A stretch of 64,000 bases of DNA, from the NCBI GenBank assembly GCA_034687125.1, contig JAQGBZ010000038.1:1-64000 (forward strand), in the 5' to 3' direction. Below the pieces are notes generated by a model, which saw only the letters and a list, made by a program, of their open reading frames with translations, had not been told where the DNA came from and searched no databases. Source of the stretch: Neelides folsomi (taxonomy: Eukaryota > Arthropoda > Collembola > Neelipleona > Neelidae). The translations under genes were made by a program, and so were the position numbers. Shown here piece by piece: positions 1 to 11,900 of this stretch (the first letter of the stretch is position 1; each line of letters opens with the position of its first letter).

Positions 1-264
1 TAGAAAAATTGGTTAAAGATTAAAAGAGATACGAGCCGATTAAAAAAAGAAAGATACTTATGGCCCTCCCTGTACATTGAGTGATTAAAATATGCAGTGA
101 GTCTTTCGAACCAATTCACAATTATTAAAGTATGACATTAGAATAATTAAAAGTGTTAAGCACAAAAGCTCTAAAAAAACTCACTCGGAGACATTCATCA
201 TAATTCATAATAAATTAATGGGAAAATACTGAATGGTTTTTTAATTAAACTTTTTGAACTATAG

Positions 265-3200
265 AATTCACTGGATGTTGGAAACAATTGCGCTGCTGCA
301 CAAAGCCCAGATTCAACAAGAACATTAAGCAGCATGGCTGGGTCTTACTTTGAGCAAAATCTTCTCACGCTGGAATCTCCATCAAATCGTTACCATTTGG
401 CCATTACTGGAAGCGCCTTCTCTGCTGTGAAGGATTATTACCCGGAGCTTCTCCCACGTCTCCTCGTTCGGGGAACTGTATTTGCTAGAATGAGCCCAGA
501 TCAAAAGCAACAACTGGTGGAATTGCTTCAAGCTATTGGCTACTTTGTTGGTGCGTGGGCGTTTGAAATCTTTTTTAAACAAATACTTTCAATATAAGTT
601 CAAATTCAATCCGTTATTTTCTAATTCAGTAATTGACTTTAGTTAGGAATTAATCGGAAGTTCCAGGAAAAACATTCACCCAATTGAGTTCAATGACCAA
701 AGAGAAATTGGATTAGTACGGAGAAAATGAAAATAAAAAGGCGACAATTCTCGTATTTTATTGTGAGAAAACATGCAATTTGAGGTCAATTAATCGTAAT
801 AAAAAGGGCGTCTGAATATCTCAAAAAAATACTTTGTTCCAATCAAATGTTTCTACTAGATTGATCTTTGATGTCGAAATTCCTTCTTTGGACTTAAAGT
901 GGAGTCAAAAGTTTATCGATCAGCAATAAATCGTTAAGAAATGATTTCGGACTAAAGTGAGGATTCCTGTGCTTTGAAATAGGAAAAAATATCCAATTTC
1001 ATTAAGGAACCTTTTATTAGGGAAGCTCTGGACGAATGAATAAATATCCTTTCAAGAATGTTTTCCTAAAGAAAGTGAAGGGAAAAGGAATGTTTTTTCT
1101 TTCGCACTCGGGCCGGTGAAAGACTTTGAAAGCACATGGGGGAATTGAATCAATCGTTTGATTTACAAGGGAATTGCAAAGCCGTATGTTCCAATCTGCC
1201 CTAAGAATAATGTAAAAACATGGGAAGGATAGGAAGTTTCTCACGAGAAGGGAATTTGCCCAGAATACTAGAAAGAATGTTAAATTGGGAAGAAATTGAT
1301 TTGCCTTTGGATGGTCAATGTACTTCCTTAGAATTTAATAAGAAATTGAGATTGGATGAAAACTTCTTTTGATTCAATTTGAGTCTTCGATACTAAATAA
1401 GTTTTCTCTGTTCCTTAAATTACAAGCCTACTCCCGAAACCAACCTAGCCGTGCACTTCGGGACTTTAGCGTCATATCAAGATTTGAATGTCTCGTATTA
1501 TATGTTATTTACATGACATAGAAATTATCTTTTACTCCTTTTAAAAAAAATTATAGAGAAAATGTTCAAAACGGTATAAAGGGCAATATGAGAAATTCAA
1601 ATATTGATATGACGCTAAAGTTCCGAAGTGCACGGCTAGGTAGGTTTTGGGAGTATAGACATTTATACATTATGATAAAGTTTAATTTATTATGTTTCTT
1701 GTGATAGAAATATGAATAGCGTAGATATCTTAATCGTTAGAAAACCACGTCCCAATTTAATGCATTTATTATTCTAAAATTTAAATTATTGGGTTAATCT
1801 TCATATTATTTAACGGGTTTGGGAATTTTACGAGAGCACATTGAACTCAGAATTCAATTATTTTCCAATAAATGTCCAAAATGTATTTTATGACGAGGGA
1901 AAGAGATAAAAATGGATTGAAAGATGACGCTCTATTTTTAAAGGAATGATGGATGATAATGTAAAATTAACCGAAGGAATTGATTATTTTAGGAATGTGC
2001 GGCGACGGAGCTAACGACTGTGGTGCTTTGAAGGCAGCTCATGCTGGCATTTCCCTTTCCGAAGCGGAATCTTCCGTCGCTTCTCCCTTCACGTCCAAAG
2101 AACCCAACATTACCTGTGTTCCGAATTTGATCCGAGAAGGCCGTGCAGCTCTTGTCACTTCCTTTGGGATCTTTAAGTATATGGCAGTCTATTCACTCAC
2201 TCAATTCGTCTCTGTCATCATTCTATACACCATCGATTCAAATTTGGCGGATAAACAGTTCCTATACATTGACTTGTTCCTCATCTCCATTTTCGCCGTT
2301 GCATTTGGGCGGACAGAGCCATTTCCTGGCCAACTTGTCAAGCAGTCGCCGTCAGCGAGTCTCGTTTCGGCATCTCCCATCGTATCAATTGTTTGTCATA
2401 TATTGTAAGTCTCAAATTCAAATATTCATATTATACCATAATATACCACAATATTTTTTATATAGAGCATACCTTTGAATTTGTATTTGTATAATTATTT
2501 CTTAATATTCTATCAGTATTTTAGTTAATACCTGTATTCTATTAATATTACTAATAATGATATTTTGTATCCATCCAATTAAGTGCACAAATAACTATAC
2601 TAATGATTTATGAGGTCAGAGGAGCCATTAATCAATAACAATACACTATAAGAATGTATTTATGTAGGTTGAGTGAGTCTAAACTAATACGTAGTTTCTT
2701 AAATTGCTTTTTGTTTCTTTCAGATCAATAATTGGAATCCAGGTTCTTGCATTTATCTACGTTCAGAAGCAATCGTGGTTTACACCGTACGTGAAGAAAG
2801 ATAACGATTTTGGGTGTTATGAAAACTACGCCGTGTTTGCGGTCTCCACCTTTCAGTATATTATCATGGCGATCGTATTTTCAAGAGGGAAACCCTATAG
2901 GAAGTCAATTGTGACCAATCCCGGGTTATTGGGCTCGCTCCTATTCATGACCTCTTTCACACTCTATTTGATTTTTTACCCATGCTCCTGGCTTGTGAGA
3001 ACTTTTGAACTTGTTCTCCCTCCCGACTTGACCTTCAGATGCTTCATTATCGGATTCGCCCTCGCTAATCTCGTCCTCGCCATTCTCATCGAATATGGCA
3101 TTGTCAACTTCATTGTGGGCCAATGGCTCAACGGGGTAATGGCGGCGAGAGGGAAGAAATCCAAAATTGAGTACCAACGGATTGAAGCGGAGTTGGCCCA

Positions 3201-3480
3201 AAGAACGGATTGGCCACCTCAGTTGGAACCTCCCACGCTCTCCTGCCAATGCGACAATATATCAGAGTGTGGGAAAGGACCTGGCAAAGGCCCTATTACT
3301 AATACTCAAAATCAGTCACAATCGAAAACGACCCTTTCTTGCCTACAGGAAACTCCAGAGAATAATAAGAACAACAATAGAAGCATTCCGAATTCAGAAG
3401 ATGATTTTCAAATGCAAATGCTGAGTCCAAACGTGGCTACAAATCCTCAGAGGCAGAATAGTCGAATCAATGAATCGTGA
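265..3480 (+). CDS. ATP13A: ATP13A-type P5B ATPase, C-terminal part (3 exons, 5' end outside window)
   Basis: P5B-type P-ATPases move polyamines or cations across lysosomal and endosomal membranes. Exons are 265-550, 1993-2404 and 2724-3480; all junctions are GT-AG and keep frame, giving the last 484 residues. Exon 1 holds the end of the P domain with the family string [13 protein letters not shown]. The hinge motif [16 protein letters not shown] follows directly at the start of exon 2, the intron splitting a Gly codon just before it. Exons 2 and 3 then give the hydrophobic segments of the C-terminal membrane domain, and the stretch WPPQLEPP resembles the end of the conserved family region. 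About 90 polar Asn/Gln/Ser-rich residues extend past that point. The phosphorylated DKTGT motif is not here, so most of the protein lies to the left. An AATAAA is at 3713-3718. The family is secure; the exact paralogue (ATP13A2/3/4) is not. Confidence 0.92.
1430..1654. repeat. Foldback element with 60-bp arms in ATP13A intron
   Basis: Positions 1430-1489 and 1595-1654 are near-perfect reverse complements (about 56 of 60 bases by eye) around a spacer of about 105 bp. There is no ORF inside. It looks like a small MITE or foldback repeat sitting within the intron 551-1992. No target-site duplication could be assigned. Confidence 0.7.
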
Positions 3481-4600
3481 CTATTGCTTTCTTCTTCCAT
3501 TTTCACTCGCTTATATATTATTTTATTTCTTACGGATTCTCAAATGTTTAAACAGGTTTTTAAATATGAAAATGAAACATTTTAAATTATTTTAATCGTT
3601 GGTACTAGTACTCACATAAATGTGGATATAAGTTTTAATTAAGAAACAAGAAAGCAAAACAATATATTATATTACATAAATATAGTTATAATTTATAATA
3701 TAAATAAATTAAAAATACCTAACATATACAGATACATTATTATATGAAAATACGATATTTAGTAATATGTAGATATGATGAAATATATGATGCAGAAATA
3801 CTATTTAAAAATTATATTATTATATAATACTTCCTGAATATGGTTAATAATAGAGAAATATAGATTATGTATTTCATTGTCACTATAATATTGTAAGAAT
3901 CAGTAAATATCTAGTAAAATTTTATGTGTATGTAAATCATTTTAAATATTTATATTACCTAAACTGATAAGTGCAAATATATTATATTTCTTTAAGAACT
4001 ATAACTTAAGGCTGAAGATAATATCTTAAACTTAAATATTATGTGAGTATGTCTAGATAATTTAATCCGTGCACTAATTAAGTTTATCATAACCTTACTT
4101 AATATTATATGCTTTTGCAGGTCAACTCCCAAGGGAATTAGACATGTCAACCCCCATAATTTTACCAGTTGTACTATTTTGTATACATAGTATGCATTTG
4201 CAACCTTATGTACTATACAAGTACTTTAATTCATGTCATTACTCTTTAAACATTATCAACCTTTTCCTATTTAAAGTTAGTGTTAGATAAAATTTGCTAA
4301 AATACCTTTTTTATAATTTCGATAATGCCTTTAACATCGAAATTTGAAATTCGTTACGTTTTACTTAAGCAAAATGTCGGTTAAAGTAAATTACATATAT
4401 AAAATGAACCATGTCGAAATATTTTAATTTGGAAGAATACACGCTTCAAATTCAAATAAAATACACATTAATTAAAAAATGATGATCTATGTATATATTT
4501 ATATAATTTAATTTTTGTGTAATACAGTGATATGAACCACTGGTTTCAAGGCGCAGACACAGGTTGTCTATTGCCCAACCCACGAAAACGATAAGCATAA
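3481..4600. other. AT-rich 3' flank, no gene seen
   Basis: This is the region after the ATP13A stop codon. It is extremely AT-rich, stops are dense in all frames, and neither cysteine-rich exons nor splice-bounded ORFs are visible on either strand. It presumably carries the ATP13A 3' UTR and then spacer DNA. Confidence 0.6.
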
Positions 4601-5151
4601 TAGACAGTTTGAAATCCTGACGTAGCGTAAACGTAGACGTAGCGTAAGAGAATTCTTAAGTTAGCTCCGCCCCTTTTGCCCCAAACCTTACGCTACGTCT
4701 GCCAAACTGGCGTAAGAAACCGATTCTTACGTCAATCCTTTACGTCGGACGTAGCGTGTAAAAACTGCGAGAATAAACGATAAATGAAGGGAAGATGTCT
4801 TCCCTTCCCATCTTCCCTTTATTCTAGAAAGTGCTTATTTTAATTAATTCGCAAAGCCGATTTGGATAGCAGAACCGTCTTAACAATATACACAGGCCTT
4901 CTATTACTAAAAATATATTTTATTTTTCATTATTATGTAAAGGAAAAAGATAACTTTTTTAGTTGACAAAAGTAAAAATGCTTCGATTTACAATGATTGA
5001 AACTTTGAAATGGTGTGGTTTAAATCATGCGAACTCGTAAATCACTACACTACGCTATGTCATTTTTTCAAACGATCAAACATAGACGTAGTGTTATGAT
5101 TTCCTTACACTACGCAGGCCGTTACGCTACGTCAGGATTTCAAACTGTCTA
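4601..5151. mobile_element. MITE with 30-bp terminal inverted repeats and repeated GACGTAGCGTAA motif
   Basis: The 30 bases at 4601-4630, starting TAGACAGTTTGAAATCC, are matched in reverse complement at 5122-5151. Inside are many copies of the motif GACGTAGCGTAA, or its complement TTACGCTACGTC, exact and degenerate. There is also an internal hairpin around 4786-4822. No transposase ORF is present, so it is non-autonomous. It is much richer in GC than the DNA on either side. No clean target-site duplication could be read. Confidence 0.8.
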
Positions 5152-5950
5152 ATACCTCTATGTATACATAATTAATTAATGAGCATTTACAAGCGTAACT
5201 ACTTGAATGTAAAAATTTTAATAAATGTATCAATTTTTATGAAAATTGTTCTAATTAACACAATAATCATTACCATTACATAAATGATATTTGAAACAAA
5301 GAGTGAACTTAAAGGTAAGAGAAATTAAACATTTTAACGCTGTTTTAATATGAATGAAATCTTAGAACTAAAACTCCAGCGAGAACTGCTGAAAATTCCA
5401 GTTACAGGACTTTCTATATGACTTGAAGAATCCATGATACATAACATAATAAATAGAATATGCACTGTCAAATCATAATTAATCAAATAATGAAAAGATT
5501 ATAAAATTTATTGTAAAATCCAATTATTTTTTTGATTTTATATTCTTTATGATATTGAAAGCATCTGTATTGGATAAATCATATTTCATATTTATATATG
5601 GTATATAAGAATTAGTATAACATAATAAATATTTAACATTACAATGTTTACAATATTTTATAGCCACAATATTTTTGTATTTATTATTGTTTTTTTATTA
5701 AAAATGACATTTTAATTTTTACTAACAAAATGCTTTTCGAATAATTTTTGATAAATGAAACAAATTATAACGTAAACAATTTTACTAATTCATACTTAAA
5801 TATTAATTATTTACTACACACTACAATATATACTATGTTTATGTATATAATGTCTTTGTTATTAAAAAAAAGTATTTACTCATACTGATATTGGTAATTT
5901 TATACATTAGAACAATACCTCCAGGAAATTGTTATAAATAAGAAGCAACA
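5152..5950. other. Spacer between convergent genes, no exon seen
   Basis: This AT-rich stretch lies between the MITE and the stop codon of the TGF-beta-like gene. It was examined on the minus strand for a cysteine-knot exon and none is visible. A minus-strand AATAAA (TTTATT on the plus strand) near 5683 could serve as a polyadenylation signal for the minus-strand gene. Confidence 0.5.
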
Positions 5951-8900
5951 CTATCTTTTCCGATCACTCGAAGGAGATCTCGAAGGAATAGGAGGAGTAA
6001 TGTAAATTTTTTGAATTATCGTGTCATGTTCTGACCCTTCTTCCGAAAACCCGTCATTCTCACTCGACTTTTGTTCCTCTCCAATTGTAAGCTCGGGATT
6101 TACCTTTTTACGTCTTTCCGGAGATCCTGCTAATAAAATCTGCCTAAGAGGATGGTTCTCGTCCAACACGTATTTCTTTTCTTCTTCTCTCTCCAATCTG
6201 GCTTCAAATCCAGAAAGTGCTTCCATGTTCCCACCATGTGAATTTCTCTTTCTGGTCTGCCTTTGGTTTTTCTTTTGTCCTTTGTTTGCTCCGTGATTGT
6301 GACGATGACGGTGATGGGACGATTGAGAATGAGTCAAAGGAGTTAAAATGATAGGACCAAAACCATCATTTTGCATTGATGATGATTCAGAGTTTGAGCT
6401 TGAGTTCGTCAGATCAGTTTCATTTTTCGAAATGTGATTTCTAGTTATGACAGATGTGGGAAGGGAAATTGGAAAAAATGGAGTTCCTTTTGGTTCTCTT
6501 GAAGGAATTGATAAAGTGCAGACGTCAAGAACCGGAAGAAGAAGATTGTTAGAAGGAATTGGAATTTTCTCTGGATCGGAAATTGTTGTTTCTGTAATAA
6601 AATGATTCATAGAATATTTTAATAACTTCATAATATATAATTGATGATAACAATTTTGATGAATTTTGATTATTTTACTTACTTTCCGAAGATGTACAAG
6701 GGTTGGCCAAATATTTGTTAGCATCAAGTAAATCATTATCTTCGTTGTCAACTTCAATGACAAGACCATAATTGATTCCCTTTTCGAGCCAGGCTTTTAA
6801 AGCTTTTTGAATGTCAAACTCAATCCATTTAGATTCTTTAACAGAAACCATTTTTGTATCCAATAATTTTCTTTTGACTGAAATTACATTTTTTTAAATG
6901 AGTAAGTGAAAGTGATTTATAACATTAAATTGTGGGGGAAAAGGTAAATTATCTTATGAACTCACTATGATGTTTGGCGAGAGGTTGAGTATACCAATAA
7001 AGGGAAATCCTTATATTTTCCTCTTGTTCAGTGAACATTTCTTCTAATGAAATTGTGGGTCGTGGTAAATTATCAATTGTCATTGAGTCATTGCAAGGTT
7101 CTGATGATTCGGGTCTTGGTGCTTTAATTAATTCTTTATCTCCCATTAAATCCTATGAAAAGTATCAAAATGGAATTTAATAATAATTGTATATAACAAG
7201 TTTACAAGTTTCATAATAGTACTACCATATAATGTATAGTACAATATGTATATTGATATTGGTAGTGAAAATAAACTAGTGATGAATTAATAATGTGTAC
7301 ATTATATTCTATTGTATATGATGCAAAAAATATTACCGAATTTTGGCCGAATTTAAAGATTTTAATTTTTGATGATAAAATGCTAAAGTTGAGTGATCTT
7401 TTTGCTTTCCTTGTTTGTCTTGGGCTGACAGTAGAAGAAGTATCAACACTTGGTTTCAAAGTCGTTTCATTTTGATTCGTCATGATTTTCTCACTATCCC
7501 CGATTGGATTTTGAGTCAAAGATTCCATAGCACTCACATTGAAATAGACATGAAAGTATTCGGATGAATTCCAAACTTCCTCATCAACGTTTTGTGGTGA
7601 TGTGCCTTTAATTATTCCAGTTTGAACATTTAATTTGGAATTTGATTAGTAAAATAATAATTATGGATTTTGTAGGCTTACAGGCTGCATTAAATGTTTG
7701 GATTTGTCCTGAAAATGGTCGTGGTTCTCTTCCATATTTTCCTAATCCATCAAGTAATTCTTTCTTTTTTCCTTGTTGAATCTGATAAAATTAACATAAT
7801 TGTACAATTTTGCAAACTAGGGAATTAAATTGGATGATTTTTATATTGAGAAAGTATTCATTTTTACTGGGGTAATTGACGGAGGACTTTGGTTGTGTCC
7901 GACAAAGTTAAGGATCCGATTTTTTATTTCCTCCAAACGCTGAGCTTTGATCCTGTGATAAAAACCAACTTTTATTAAACATTTCTAGTACGTAACTTTT
8001 AATTTCAATTTATGCTTCAAAGGTTATTACAAAAAGTTATAATTTGCAAAGTCATTCTCAGTGCATTAAACATTAAAACGTTTCAACTTTCAACTTTAAT
8101 GAAAGTATTAAACTGTTCAAGAGTGAAAGTGCCGTTAATTTCGCCCATCTGACTGAATAAAATACTACAAAGAGCTTTTATCATTTTAACAACCTTTATG
8201 TCAAATCCACGTTCATTGTGTATTGCATTTCATTTCAATATTAGTTTATTATTCATAAATTACTCAAATTAAGTATGTATTAATTTGAGATTAACAGCAT
8301 TACATTTTGTTATTGTTAAAAAATATTGCATATCAATATTAATTAAACTTCGAAGATATTTCAAAGTTATATGCAGTAGAGTCGTAGAGCACTTCAGAGT
8401 AGTGAAAGTATGTAGCTTCTTATATAAATAATATCGGCAGTTTATTAAAATGCAAGTTATGAATAATTAGTAATGTCATAAATGGACTTCATGCTTTATT
8501 TTAAGTTTTCAATGAATTGGTTTCGTCATTCGAAAAATTTTGTTTCGGTGTAATATTTATTAAAATAGCGTCACAATTGAATGAATATTAATACTAGTTA
8601 TCTATTTGGCCAAAAAACTTAACACTTATCTAATGATATTTCCCATTGCTCATTACATTATTCTTTATTGTTTTCACTTGTAAATAAAGTAACTTTATAT
8701 ACCAGAAAAACATACAAGGAATGTACAAGGAAACCTTCATGTAGAGTAAAGATTTGCATGCATAGATGCGATTTTCTATCTAATCTATCTAATCTACTGA
8801 AATGTATGTGAATACCTAGTATCTTATATCAAGTTATAGAGCATTAGAAACTAAATGCAAAAATCGAATAAAATTCCTTATAAAAACAATTATTCTCAAT

Positions 8901-11900
8901 GATTACATTGCAAACAATTAACATCATGCTTCAAATTCACGAAAGCTCCACGTTTTATTATAATGTATTAAATACCAAATGCACAAAAACTTATTTAATG
9001 TTACATAAATTGCATATTGGTAATTTAAAGCCTATAATTTGTATTTTTTCAAGTTATATTATTTTAAGAGTTGTTCAGATAGAGAACTTTGATTAGAATT
9101 AAAAAAACTATTCGACGCGGTGATTATTAATATGTCAATGAAATGAAAGCGATAATTATATATTTCTCGCTGGGCAATTAGATTAAAAAGAGAATCTCAA
9201 TGAGGAGGGTCTGGAATTATTAAGGGTCTTTCATAAAATGGAACATGGTCCACTTGGCATGTCTTGTAGACATTGGAACGTTTGTTCAAGAGCCAGACGA
9301 GAGGCGCACCCAATCCGCACCCTTTCTACGAGCAAGTTACAACTTCTTTTTTTGTTGTTCCTCTCGTTCTTTGACTGGGGTTCTTCAAGTCTCGCCAGTC
9401 AGAAAGAGTCATTTCTCCCTCCCAAGGCCCGAACTGTCAAACGGAACGTTTTATCTTTTATTTATATAGAGAGTATCCCCAATATTCCCTGAATGACTCA
9501 AGCTGAGAGAGAGAGGTAGAAAAAGGATCAACTAAATCCACCCCAAAACCTCAACTATTTATTCTTAGCACAATGAAGATAACTCTGGACAAATATTTAT
9601 TTGATTCCTCCTCCCAATTTCTCAACTGATTGGAAATAATCTAAAATATTTTATTTAATAATATAAAATGCTCCATTTAACAATATCTCTAATTGACTTT
9701 TAAATTACCTAATATTACATAAGCACTTTATAACTAAATTCATTCCATTTTCGTTTATTTAAATTCGATTATTTAAATCAAAATTAAACAAATGTAAGGA
9801 CTAATTAAAGATCTCTTTTATAAAAGAGCAATTAACCTTAGGGAGTTATACGGAGTTATACGGAGGTACACACCTTTCTGTTCCCCCATTATGATTGGTT
9901 TGTATGAAATTCCATGAACGTGGCATTCCCTGTGCACCCTTTACGCGGAAAGCTCATTGAGAATTCTGGTCGAAAGGTTTGAAGGAAGGTGGTCGGCTCA
10001 TTTCAAGGATCCAATTCCCTTTTGGAGAGCGGGAAATGTAGAGTGGTCACATTGTGTTGGCGATTGAGCGTTCCAGGCGGTCCATGTCCAGTCCAACAAC
10101 ATTTGTTCGTAGCCAATGGAAACTTTGTTTGCCCGTCTTCCGATGAGGGCAGGATCTCCATTAAAATACCTAGAAGGTTGAGATCTCTGTCTCCTCCTCC
10201 TTTGGGTCTCTCAATAAAGGGAAACTCCATGTTCTGGAATGCCATTCATTTTCTTTTTACTCATGTGAGCCAGACATAAATCGTAGGTTAAGAGCGTAGG
10301 GAGATCCAGGCCGTGGAAAGACATACCTTAAAATGTATTTGATATGTAATGTATTTACATAGGGTTGAAGAGGGCCTGAGAAACTTTGTTTGGGTCTCGC
10401 CGTCTACCAACTCATTCTTGATGAGTGAGTCAATCCCCTGCATGTATTAATGTGTTCTGGGAGAGTAAATTTGGATGAGTGCGTGTAATGTAATTGGGTA
10501 CTTCGCGTTTCGTATGAGGTGATAAAGCAGTTTTACCAGTTGCTACTACGCTCTTACGAGACGAATTCGTGTAAAGGAATTTGTCTTTATTTTCTGTAAG
10601 CGCCTCGAGATGATTCCACTCTCATTAAGGGAGTCACCATTGCCCCAACGAACTTTAATTTGCATACTCTTTTTACATAAATAAAATTACCTAAACAATG
10701 ACCGCTATCAAGGCCGAATCATTTGTGGAACAAATACTCATACTTGCATAATTCATTATTAAATTGGTGGGTATTATAATCCTCCTATTCTTACAGAATG
10801 AAAATTAAGTTTTAATCATCCCTTTTGATTGAATTGGAATAATCTTGCATGTCTAATAGTGAAATATAAAATTAAAAACATAAAATCCAGAATAAAAAAG
10901 ATGCTGACGGATGGTGAGTGAGGTGAGCGAGTCTGAGAATAAAACTTGTATGTAACGAGATCAAGAGTCACAAGGTATGAGTACACTTTTATTATAAATT
11001 GTACTGATATACTGACATTGAGTATAAATATTTAAGAATATTTTATATACTCAAACCCAACTAACTTCTCAAATTTTAGTATATTACGCATGTAAATATA
11101 TTAGGTACCTTAAGCATTTACCTAGTTGTATCGTATGATTTGTGTGATTTTAATTTCAATATATAGTATTAGAAGGAGCACTATTTTACCTAAATAGATA
11201 ATATTGTTTTCACCTATGAATTTACATATACAGATAGGTACATATTTTATATGGTTCATTCATAAGATTTAAATGGAATGAAATTAAATAACGATTCATT
11301 TTTTTACATAAATATAATAAATTATGCCCTGTTTAATGTGGTCCTAAAATAAATAAAATATAGAATTAGAAAACACAAATCTTAATTCATCGCAAATATG
11401 ACACTTAACATATGTAATATAAAGCATACAAGACATTTAAAGTTTAACATTTAAATTAAATACAACATGCTATGTATAAGATACTTTTTAAGAACACATG
11501 TTTCTCTATATCGCCATTTAATAAAAAGGTGACATCATTAAATGTTTGGGGTTATCAAAATATTCTGTATTTTGCCCGCGCTGAGTCTGCTAAGTGAAAT
11601 GTTCAAGAACTTCATTCATTTAAAACCTATCCTTTTAAGCAGGTTTAAATTCTTATTGAAAGTGTTATAAATGGGATAAGAAGTTATAAATTAAATATCA
11701 AATGAAATGAAACGAAGAGTGTATTATGTAGAGTATATTTCATACAAGTAGAGTAATATATGTAAACCGCGAAGGAACATTCATGTTTTCCGATAACTAA
11801 AAAGCTTCTTCTTTTTACGTAAGAGATACCATAATAAGTTAATTGACTTCTCATACTACACGAGGCAAAGACCTTAAATCACTTATGTTATCAAAAATAA

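Noticed and set aside
3481-5950. Search for a cystine-knot exon of the TGF-beta-like gene
   Set aside because: No minus-strand frame here contains the expected spaced cysteines or tryptophans. The only GC-rich part is the MITE at 4601-5151.
7211-7337. Continuation of TGF-beta-like exon 5 beyond 7337
   Set aside because: A GTAATA donor at 7336 followed by an in-phase exon at 7152 gives a prodomain-like product. The read-through tail is AT-rich and hydrophobic without similarity.
9238-10279. Several 74-96 codon frames in GC-richer islands
   Set aside because: They are open on several frames and both strands, have no domain, and sit inside the 6.7-kb intron of a consistent gene model.
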